A program made the translations under genes and the position numbers. Positions 1 to 5,045 of a stretch of DNA of 5,283 nt are shown one piece after another. This DNA comes from Thermoplasmata archaeon (GTDB taxonomy: Archaea; Thermoplasmatota; Thermoplasmata; Lutacidiplasmatales; UBA184), in contig JASHQY010000147.1 of assembly GCA_030038885.1 (NCBI GenBank), positions 1-5,283 on the forward strand, written 5' to 3'. How positions within the stretch are numbered: the first letter of the stretch is position 1; each line of letters starts with the position of its first letter. The notes beneath the pieces are model-generated. The model ran no database searches. It saw only the letters and a list, made by a program, of their open reading frames with translations, and was not told where the DNA came from.

Positions 1-244
1 CCCGGCGGACCGCGGGAACGCGGGCGGCGATCGGCGCCGTGTCAAGCCGGGCGTCCTCGGCGGCGAACGCGGTCGCGACCCCGTACCGTCCGAACTCGGC
101 CGCGGCAGCGCGGGCGCCGGTGCCGGTGACGACCCCGACGACCGTCGCGTCGGGCCACCCGCGGGCAACCCCGAGGGCCTCGAGCGAGGCGCCGGCGAGG
201 TGGCCGTCGTGGGCCTCCCCGACGACGAGCACGGTCGGGCTCAC
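1..244 (-). CDS. etfA: Electron transfer flavoprotein alpha subunit, N-terminal part (runs off left edge)
   Basis: First 81 residues of EtfA, the large subunit of the soluble EtfAB heterodimer. The dimer collects electrons from acyl-CoA dehydrogenases on FAD and hands them to a downstream acceptor. The visible part is the N-terminal alpha/beta domain: it opens SPTVLVVGEAHDGHLAGASL, matching the family's 'VLVLAEHDGGKL...' start, followed by a glycine/alanine-rich strand-turn-helix (VVGVVTGTGARAAAAEF). The C-terminal FAD-binding domain lies outside the window. The start is GTG, whose last two bases form part of the etfB stop (GTGA, 4-base overlap). This indicates translational coupling. AAGGTG lies 5 bases upstream (250-255) and fits an archaeal Shine-Dalgarno site. 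It is the third gene of the acyl-CoA dehydrogenase-etfB-etfA operon. The missing C-terminus means the bifurcating versus ordinary type cannot be judged. Confidence 0.93.
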   Translation of the reverse strand, partial: MSPTVLVVGEAHDGHLAGASLEALGVARGWPDATVVGVVTGTGARAAAAEFGRYGVATAFAAEDARLDTAPIAARVPAVRR

Positions 245-1020
245 GGGAACACCTTGGCTTCCTCCCGAAGGAGGTGGACCAGCTTCTGGGCGGCCTCTTC
301 CGGGGTCCGGTACTCGATCAACTTCGCGCCGGTGCGCGGCGGCGGGAGCTCGAAGCGCTCCGGCGTGACGGAGGGGCTCGGCGCGGGCGACGAAGCCGCG
401 GTGCGGGCGATCGTGGCCTTCCGGGACTTGAGGATCGCCGGGAGCTTCGCGGTCCGGGGGTCGTTCCAGGCCTGCTGGAGGCCGACGACGCACGGCAGCG
501 GGGCGGTCCAGGTCTCCGTGCCGCGCTCGACCGGCCGGCGGAACTGGAAGTGGCCCTGGGCGGCGTCCCAGCGAAGATCGACCGCGCAGCTGAAATCCGG
601 CACGGAAAGCAGCTCGCCGAGCGCGGCGGCGACGAGGCCCGCCTCGTCGTCGCCCGAGTGCTTGCCGCACAGGACGAGATCGTGCGGGACCGTCGCGATC
701 GCGGCCGCGAGCGCGCGCGCCGCGCGGATCGGGTCGGCCCACCGCTCGGCACCCGCGTCGACCCAGGTCGCGAGGTCGGCCCCGAGCGCGATCGCCGAGC
801 GGAGCACCTCCTCCGTGCGCGGCGCCGGCCCGTAGGCGACGACGTGGACCTTCGAGCCCGGGACCGCTTCCTTCAACAGGAGCGCCTGCTCGACCGCCGA
901 CTCGTCGTATCCGGCGAGCACGAACTTCACGCCCTCGGAATCGAGGGTCCGGCCGTCGGACGCGGCCCGAAGGCGCGTCTCCGCGTCCGGCACCGGCTTC
1001 ACGCAGACGACGATCTCCAT
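241..1020 (-). CDS. etfB: Electron transfer flavoprotein beta subunit
   Basis: EtfB, 259 residues, a normal length for the family. It is the small subunit of EtfAB and normally binds a nucleotide (AMP or a second FAD), forming the docking face for acyl-CoA dehydrogenases. Visible family landmarks: start MEIVVCVKPVPDAE; GYDESAVEQALLLKE at 37-51 (the family's 'NPFDE.AVEEAL..KE'); AYGPAPRTEEVLRSAIALGAD around 62-82; the nucleotide-binding stretch LCGKHSGDDEAG at 117-128 (family 'LGKQAIDDD..'); and PLPCVVGLQQAWNDPR at 174-189 before LPAILKSRK. The tail from about 205 is a Ser/Pro-rich linker (SSPAPSPS) ending in a short helix, the region that usually wraps onto EtfA. ATG starts 13 bases after the dehydrogenase stop, preceded by a G-run (GGGGGGCGC) as a weak ribosome site. 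Oddity: the usual Asn-Pro-Phe before Asp-Glu is Ala-Gly-Tyr. Confidence 0.94.
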   Translation of the reverse strand: MEIVVCVKPVPDAETRLRAASDGRTLDSEGVKFVLAGYDESAVEQALLLKEAVPGSKVHVVAYGPAPRTEEVLRSAIALGADLATWVDAGAERWADPIRAARALAAAIATVPHDLVLCGKHSGDDEAGLVAAALGELLSVPDFSCAVDLRWDAAQGHFQFRRPVERGTETWTAPLPCVVGLQQAWNDPRTAKLPAILKSRKATIARTAASSPAPSPSVTPERFELPPPRTGAKLIEYRTPEEAAQKLVHLLREEAKVFP

Positions 1021-1033
1021 GCGCCCCCCGGGC

Positions 1034-2182
1034 TCAGGCGTAGAGCTGCAGCAGCTCGCGCGCGATGACCGTCCGCTGGATCTCGTTCGCGCCCTCGTAG
1101 ATCTGCGTCAGCTTCGCGTCCCGCAGGAGCTTCTCGACCGGATACTCCTTCATGTACCCGTACCCGCCGAACGTCTGGATCGCCTCGTCCGCCACGCGCA
1201 GCGCCGCGTCCGACGCGAAGCACTTCGCGATCGACGACTCGAGCGTCCCCTTCGCCCCGTGGTCGATCGACCACGCCGCGTGCCAGGTCAACAGGCGCGC
1301 GGCCCGCACCGCCTGGGCCATGTTCGCGAGCTTGATCTGGATCGCCTGGTGCTCGGCGATCGGCTTGCCGAACGTCACGCGCTTCAGCGCGTAGGCGGCG
1401 GCGTGGTCGAGCGCGGCCTGGGCGATCCCGGTCGCGAGCGCCCCGATCGGAGTGCGGGTCTGGTCGAGCGTCCGCATCGCGAGCGGAAAGCCCTCCCCGT
1501 CGGCCCCGAGTCGGTCGGTGGCGGGCACCCGGACGCCCTCGAAGCGCACCGTGCTGGTCGACGAGGCCCGGTGCCCCATCTTCTCCTCGTCCTTCCCCGG
1601 CACGACCCCCTCCGCCGAGCGGGGCACGACGAACGCGGTGATCCCCCGGTGGCGGGCGCCGGGATCGACGGTCGCGAAGACCGTGTAGAGCGACGCGTGG
1701 GGCGCGTTCGTGATGAAGCACTTCTCGCCGTCGAGCACGTAGTGGTCACCGTCCCGGCGGGCCCGGGTCGTGAGCCCGCCCGCGTCGCTGCCGCCGGACG
1801 GCTCGGTGAGGCAGAACGACGCGAGGTGGTACTCGGCGCAGAACGGCGTCAGGAGCCGGTGCTTCTGCTCCGCGGTCCCTCCGAGAAGGATCGGCTCGAG
1901 CGCGAGGCAGTTCGCGATCACCGAGGTCGTCATCCCGCCGCAGGCGTGGGCGAGCTCCTCGACGATGAGGCACTGGTCGACGACCCCGAGGCCGCTGCCG
2001 CCGTACTCCGTCGGCACGTTGAGGTTCATCAGGCCGAGCCCGAACGCCTTCCGGTAGATCTCCTCGGGGAACCGTCCGGTCCGGTCGCACTCGGCCGCGT
2101 GGGGCGCCATCTCCGTCCGCGCGAACCGGCGAGCAAGGTCGCGCAGACTTTCCTGCTCGGCCGTGAGCGAGAAATCGGGCAT
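1034..2182 (-). CDS. Acyl-CoA dehydrogenase (FAD-dependent)
   Basis: An acyl-CoA dehydrogenase of 382 residues, full length for the short/medium/branched-chain type. It introduces the alpha-beta double bond in an acyl-CoA thioester and passes two electrons through FAD to ETF. Three domains are recognisable. The N-terminal helical domain (about 1-120) starts FSLTAEQESLRDLARRFA and contains NVPTEYGGSGLG at 55-66. The middle beta domain has the FAD/substrate motif CLTEPSGGSDAGG at 124-136, FITNA at 156-160 and KMGHRASST at 201-209. The C-terminal helical domain has RVTFGKPIAEHQAIQ around 268-282 and QTFGGYGYMKEYPVEKLLRD around 336-355. The catalytic base is in IYEGANEIQR, Glu363, as in medium-chain enzymes. 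Chain-length or branched specificity cannot be told from the sequence. First gene of the operon with etfB and etfA. ATG is about 33 bases from a TATA-like element, implying a very short leader; no clear Shine-Dalgarno is seen. Confidence 0.96.
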   Translation of the reverse strand: MPDFSLTAEQESLRDLARRFARTEMAPHAAECDRTGRFPEEIYRKAFGLGLMNLNVPTEYGGSGLGVVDQCLIVEELAHACGGMTTSVIANCLALEPILLGGTAEQKHRLLTPFCAEYHLASFCLTEPSGGSDAGGLTTRARRDGDHYVLDGEKCFITNAPHASLYTVFATVDPGARHRGITAFVVPRSAEGVVPGKDEEKMGHRASSTSTVRFEGVRVPATDRLGADGEGFPLAMRTLDQTRTPIGALATGIAQAALDHAAAYALKRVTFGKPIAEHQAIQIKLANMAQAVRAARLLTWHAAWSIDHGAKGTLESSIAKCFASDAALRVADEAIQTFGGYGYMKEYPVEKLLRDAKLTQIYEGANEIQRTVIARELLQLYA

Positions 2183-2213
2183 GGAAGCGCGGCGGGCCGC
2201 CCACGAGCACCCG

Positions 2214-2220
2214 CTATATC
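2214..2220. promoter_or_regulatory. TATA-like element in the divergent acyl-CoA dehydrogenase/larB gap
   Basis: CTATATC is the only AT-rich stretch in the 60-base gap (2183-2242). Its centre lies about 25 bases before the larB GTG (plus) and about 35 bases before the dehydrogenase ATG (minus). Archaeal TATA boxes sit about 26 bases before the transcription start, so it would give a leaderless larB mRNA and a leader of about 9 bases for the dehydrogenase operon. TATA is nearly symmetric and can be read both ways. Which direction dominates depends on flanking BRE bases that I cannot score. The spacing is seen; the function is inferred. Confidence 0.55.
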
Positions 2221-2242
2221 ACGGCTTGGGTGACCCCGGGGC

Positions 2243-3046
2243 GTGGCGCGCGATTCTCGCCGGTCGTCGCGGGCCGGGACGGCGCAAGAGCTGGTCGTGG
2301 GCGGGTACGCCCGGCTCGATCGGCACCGGGCGCGACGCGTCGGCGTCCCCGAGGTGATCCTCGCGGAGGGCAAGACGGTCGACCACCTCGTCGGGATCCT
2401 CCGCGCGCTCGTGGCCGAAGGTCTCGGGGCGCTCGTCTCGCGCCCCGATGCGGCCCAGCGGCGCGCGCTCCACGGTGCGGCGGGCCGGGCGCTCGGCGTC
2501 CGGTTCCTGGCCCAGGACCGCGTCGTTCGGCTCCGGGGCCCGCTCGGCGGGAGCTACCGCCCCGGGACCGTCGCGATCGTCGCGGCCGGCACGAGCGACG
2601 TGCCGCTCGCCGACGAGTCGCGGGCCGTGCTCGAGGAGCTGGGCGTCGGGACCGCGACGGCGTACGACGTCGGCGTCGCGGGCCTCCATCGGCTCCTGCG
2701 AGCCGTGCGGCGCCTCGAGCGGGCGCGGCCCGAGCTCTACCTCGCCTTCGCCGGTCGGGAGGGGGCGCTCCCGACCGTGCTCGCCGGGCTCGTGCACGCC
2801 CCGGTCGTCGGGGTGCCGACCTCCGTCGGGTACGGCCGCGGCGGCCGCGGCGAGGCCGCGCTCGGCGCGATGCTCCAGTCGTGCGCGCCGATCGCGGTCG
2901 TGAACATCGACGGGGCCGTGCCGGCCGCCCTGTTCGCCGCCCAATGGTTCGCGCGTCCCCGCCGGAGGCCCACGGCGAACCCGCGGCGGCGGGGACGTTC
3001 CGGCGCGCCGGTCCCCGGCCGACGGAAGGGCTTTTCTGACCCGTAG
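2243..3046 (+). CDS. larB: LarB: NaAD carboxylase/hydrolase of nickel-pincer nucleotide synthesis
   Basis: LarB carboxylates the pyridinium ring of nicotinic acid adenine dinucleotide and splits off AMP, giving pyridinium-3,5-biscarboxylic acid mononucleotide. This is the first step towards the nickel-pincer cofactor of lactate racemase (LarA) and its relatives. Landmarks in order: ARLDRHRARRVGVPEVILAE then GKT (23-45), the family signature; VAAGTSDVPLADE (113-125), the PurE-like phosphate-loop region; YDVGVAGLHRLL (141-152); AGREGALP (170-177); VGVPTSVGYG (189-198); MLQSCAPIAVVNIDGA (210-225). Cys214, the only cysteine, aligns with the cysteine that forms the covalent pyridine adduct in characterised LarB (Cys221 in Lactobacillus), and Glu173 with its conserved acidic residue. 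GTG 2243 is the first possible start, because an in-frame TGA lies 12 bases upstream. The last ~30 residues are an Arg/Pro/Gly-rich tail beyond the fold. LarC, LarE and LarA are absent here. Confidence 0.95.
   Translation: MARDSRRSSRAGTAQELVVGGYARLDRHRARRVGVPEVILAEGKTVDHLVGILRALVAEGLGALVSRPDAAQRRALHGAAGRALGVRFLAQDRVVRLRGPLGGSYRPGTVAIVAAGTSDVPLADESRAVLEELGVGTATAYDVGVAGLHRLLRAVRRLERARPELYLAFAGREGALPTVLAGLVHAPVVGVPTSVGYGRGGRGEAALGAMLQSCAPIAVVNIDGAVPAALFAAQWFARPRRRPTANPRRRGRSGAPVPGRRKGFSDP
3029..3037 (+). promoter_or_regulatory. Weak T-rich candidate promoter inside the larB 3' end
   Basis: GGCTTTTCT within the last codons of larB is the only T-rich patch near the coiled-coil gene, about 27-30 bases before its GTG. 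The position is right for a TATA-like element of a leaderless transcript, but the match to TTTAWA-type boxes is poor. It could equally act as a T-rich termination signal for larB, or simply be coding sequence (Lys-Gly-Phe-Ser). Confidence 0.2.
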
Positions 3047-3061
3047 GACCTTTCCGAGCCC

Positions 3062-3964
3062 GTGGCGCCCCGCCCCGCCCTCGCCGACGAGGACCTCGAC
3101 CGGGAACGCGAGAGCCAGGCCCGGCTGCGCGCGATCGACGCGCGCCTGCGGGCCCTCGACGCGAAGCGCCACGACCTGATCGCGGAGATGCGGCGGCTGT
3201 CCGCCGAGCAGAAGGCGCTCTACGACCAGCGGCAGGCGCCGCAGGACGAGGTCCAGCGGCTCTACGACGAGCACGGGACGCTCGGCGCGCGGATCGGCGA
3301 GCTCCGCGCGCAGCGCGACGCCGCGCGGCGCGAGCTCGAGGCGGCGGTGATCGCCCTGCGCGAGCTCAAGCTCTCGTTCGCGCCGGGCGAACGGCTGCGG
3401 CCGGAACCGATCCGACGCGAGATCGCCGAGCTCGAGCACCGCCAGCAGACGCGCGCGCTCCCGCTCGAGGAGGAGAACGCGCTGATCGCGCGGCTCCGCC
3501 AGCGCCACCGGGACCTGCAGACCGCGGAGGCGCAGACCTCGGTCGTCGCGGACCACGAGCTGCAGCGCAAGGCCGCCGAGGCCCGGATCGCCGCCGCGCG
3601 CGCGGAGGTCGAGCGGCTCGGGCGGGAGGCGGTCGACGCCCGGTCCCGGCGCGACGCGAAGATGGCCGAGGTCCGCGCGAAGCTCGTGGCCGCGGGGAGC
3701 CTCGTCGCCGACCTCCGGTCGAAGGGCCGGGCGCGGGCCGGCGTGATGGCCGAGGTCGACGCGGTCTCGCGCGAGATCGCGGAGCTCGACCGGGAGGGCC
3801 GCCGGATCCTCGGCGAGGTCCGGGCGCGCCGGGAGGAGGCCCGCCGGACCGTGCGGCAGTACGCTCCCGGTCGGGGGCGGCCCCCGGCCGCGATGGTCGA
3901 TGCGACCGCGGACGCCCAGCTCCAGGAGCTCTTGAAGCGGGGCAAGATCACGCTCGGCGGATAG
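3062..3964 (+). CDS. Archaeal coiled-coil protein, COG1340-like
   Basis: A 300-residue protein that is almost entirely coiled coil, rich in Arg, Glu and Ala and without cysteine. It matches the pattern of the uncharacterised archaeal COG1340 family. A long N-terminal coil (about 10-103) is followed by a break at LSFAPGERLRPEPI (104-117). Then comes the family's central motif, IRREIAELEHRQQT followed by ALPLEEENALIARLR (117-146; family pattern 'I..I..LE...QT..LS.EEE..L...I'). A second coil (about 160-265), a flexible PGRGRPPAA hinge (269-277) and a short conserved-looking end, LLKRGKITLGG, complete it. No transmembrane segment or signal peptide is seen, so it is probably cytoplasmic. Its biochemical function is not known to me. 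It starts with GTG 15 bases after the larB stop, in the same frame, so co-transcription is likely. An AGGA at 3045-3048 is 13 bases away, too far to be a good ribosome site. The 3' end converges on the FKBP gene with 9 bases between stops. Confidence 0.85.
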   Translation: MAPRPALADEDLDRERESQARLRAIDARLRALDAKRHDLIAEMRRLSAEQKALYDQRQAPQDEVQRLYDEHGTLGARIGELRAQRDAARRELEAAVIALRELKLSFAPGERLRPEPIRREIAELEHRQQTRALPLEEENALIARLRQRHRDLQTAEAQTSVVADHELQRKAAEARIAAARAEVERLGREAVDARSRRDAKMAEVRAKLVAAGSLVADLRSKGRARAGVMAEVDAVSREIAELDREGRRILGEVRARREEARRTVRQYAPGRGRPPAAMVDATADAQLQELLKRGKITLGG

Positions 3965-3973
3965 CCGGGCGGA

Positions 3974-4900
3974 TCACGGTCGGAAGATGTCGACGACCGT
4001 CACGATGAAGATCAGCGTCTGACCGTCGACCTCCGCGTTGTAGTCCTCGGTGTACGTGCCGGTCGCGAGGTTGACGCCGGTCACGATGAACGACGTGGCC
4101 CCGCAGAGGCCGGGGCCGGTCGTGTGGCCCAGGACGAGCCCCGCCGACGCCGGCGTCAGCTGGCTCTCGAGCGTGATCGTCGACGCCGAGAGGTTCGAGA
4201 CCAGGACCGGCCAGCCGCTCGGGTTCGTGATCATGCCGAGCGTCGGGAGGTTCTCGTAGACGAGCGCGCTCGCGTTCACGCTCAGGACCATGTCGGGCCA
4301 GCCGTAGACCGGGTCCGTGTAGACCGTGCCGGCGATCGCCGAGACGTTCGGGAAGAGGGACGCGAACTGCGAGGGCGCGAGCGTCACGACGACCGGATAC
4401 GTCGTCGTCAGCGGCTGGGTGGCGAAGCACGACGCGTTCACGAAGCTGTAGCCGAGCGCGGGTGGCACCGTGAGGTAGGTGGTCCGGTTCCCCGGCAGAC
4501 CGACCAGGCCCTGCCAGAATCCGGTGACGACGCCCCCGAACGTCGTGTTGCCGATCGTGTAGCCGCTGCTCGGTGCGTTGGACCCGACGTACACGCCGAG
4601 CGGCGAGTAGTCCGACGGGCTCCCGCCCCGCGACGAGTACTGGAGGGACTTCGGCCAGGACAGGTTGTTGAGCGCGACCGAGTACTCCGACGTGTCGAAG
4701 ACCCGCCCCTGCTGGGGCCCCTTCGCGAACAGGCCCACGTAGTTCACGGTCACGTTGTCGCCGACCTGCACCGTGAGCGGCCCCGCGGACGGCGCCCGGT
4801 GGTTCTCGTAGTAGAGGAAGACGCCGCCCGCGGTGCCCGCGACCACCACGATCACGACGAGGATCGCCGCGAGGACCGGGGACGGACGGGGTTCGACCAT
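3974..4900 (-). CDS. Membrane-anchored FKBP/SlyD-type peptidyl-prolyl isomerase
   Basis: A 308-residue prolyl cis-trans isomerase predicted to act outside the membrane on exported proteins. A single hydrophobic helix (about 9-31) follows a short N-terminus, leaving about 275 residues outside. FKBP strands: VQVGDNVTVNYVGLF (44-58; Tyr54 = FKBP12 Tyr26) and RVFDTS (66-71; Phe68/Asp69 = Phe36/Asp37). These are followed by an insertion at about 72-115, then GGVVTGFWQGLVGLPG (122-137; Phe128 replaces Trp59) and YLTVPPALGY (142-151; Tyr151 = Tyr82). A long flap insertion (about 152-285) sits where SlyD has its chaperone (IF) domain. The fold closes with DYNAEVDGQTLIFIVTVVDI (286-305), matching SlyD 'DFNHPLAGKTLIF.V.V..I', with His-Pro replaced by Ala-Glu and Phe298 = Phe99. 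There are eight N-X-S/T sequons (Asn49, 79, 118, 138, 155, 185, 209, 236). The only cysteines, Cys158 and Cys266, may form a disulfide. The ATG start is the only start after an in-frame TGA at 4928-4930. Confidence 0.9.
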   Translation of the reverse strand: MVEPRPSPVLAAILVVIVVVAGTAGGVFLYYENHRAPSAGPLTVQVGDNVTVNYVGLFAKGPQQGRVFDTSEYSVALNNLSWPKSLQYSSRGGSPSDYSPLGVYVGSNAPSSGYTIGNTTFGGVVTGFWQGLVGLPGNRTTYLTVPPALGYSFVNASCFATQPLTTTYPVVVTLAPSQFASLFPNVSAIAGTVYTDPVYGWPDMVLSVNASALVYENLPTLGMITNPSGWPVLVSNLSASTITLESQLTPASAGLVLGHTTGPGLCGATSFIVTGVNLATGTYTEDYNAEVDGQTLIFIVTVVDIFRP

Positions 4901-4927
4901 GGGGCTACGGTGCTCCGGGGAGGGGGG

Positions 4928-4978
4928 TCAGCTCGTCGCTGGTCTCGTCACGAAATCGGAGAGACAGGTGTTCCTCAT
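4928..4978 (-). other. Candidate 16-codon leader ORF (uORF) before the FKBP gene
   Basis: ATG at 4978 opens a 16-codon ORF (MRNTCLSDFVTRPATS) ending in TGA at 4928-4930, 27 bases before the FKBP ATG and in the same frame. The TATA box centre is 30 bases upstream of this ATG, the spacing expected of a leaderless archaeal gene, whereas the FKBP ATG is about 108 bases away. It may be a leader peptide, or a longer FKBP N-terminus interrupted by a stop or a sequence error. Against real coding, it uses codons ending in A/T (TGT, GAT, AGA, CCA) more than neighbouring genes do. Confidence 0.3.
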
Positions 4979-4988
4979 TCCCCCGCGC

Positions 4989-5002
4989 CTCCGAGCTCGG
5001 AG
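4989..5002. repeat. Perfect 14-base palindrome just downstream of the FKBP TATA box
   Basis: CTCCGAGCTCGGAG is its own reverse complement. It lies one base from the TATA element on the side towards the predicted transcription start, where archaeal repressors commonly bind and block polymerase recruitment. As RNA it would fall upstream of the predicted start, so a DNA-level operator is more likely than a hairpin. GC-rich DNA produces short palindromes often, so the operator role is an inference. Confidence 0.4.
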
Positions 5003-5013
5003 CATATATATAG
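5003..5013 (-). promoter_or_regulatory. TATA box of the FKBP gene
   Basis: CTATATATATG on the minus strand (core 5004-5012) is the strongest AT-rich element in this GC-rich window. Placing the transcription start about 26-27 bases downstream puts it near 4981, giving a leader of about 80 bases before the FKBP ATG. The element is symmetric, but nothing to its right is transcribed in the plus direction, so minus is the likely orientation. Confidence 0.7.
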
Positions 5014-5024
5014 CCTCTCGAGGC
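5013..5024. repeat. Short inverted repeat on the upstream side of the FKBP TATA box
   Basis: GCCTC-TC-GAGGC has 5-base arms and a 2-base spacer. It abuts the TATA element on its upstream (BRE) side for minus-strand transcription. With the palindrome at 4989-5002 it brackets the TATA box. Such a short arm could occur by chance. Confidence 0.3.
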
Positions 5025-5045
5025 GGCGCGCCCCGCCGGGCCGGC

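Noticed and set aside
274..1068. Long plus-strand open frames antisense to etfB (also 1019-2233 antisense to the dehydrogenase)
   Set aside because: Both have biased Arg-rich composition with no recognisable domain, while the opposite strand encodes textbook EtfB and acyl-CoA dehydrogenase sequences.
2230..3039. Second plus-strand frame overlapping larB (269 residues)
   Set aside because: A frame-shifted shadow of larB, dominated by Arg, Gly and Pro, with no motifs.
3044..3064. larB and the coiled-coil gene are in the same frame, separated by one TAG; possible read-through or pyrrolysine fusion
   Set aside because: TAG also ends the coiled-coil gene, both proteins end and begin at natural family borders, and there is no pyrrolysine machinery or structural element in view. 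Coincidence is more likely.
2219..3556. A 445-residue open frame on the minus strand, antisense to larB and the coiled-coil gene
   Set aside because: It is the antisense shadow of two well-recognised genes. Its Arg/Gly/Pro/Leu-rich make-up, lack of any family motif and path through both genes fit stop-poor GC-rich DNA.
5025..5045. GC-rich palindromic run between the right-edge gene and the FKBP promoter as a possible terminator hairpin
   Set aside because: It lacks a following T-run and a stable long stem; composition alone explains it, and archaeal termination rarely relies on such hairpins.
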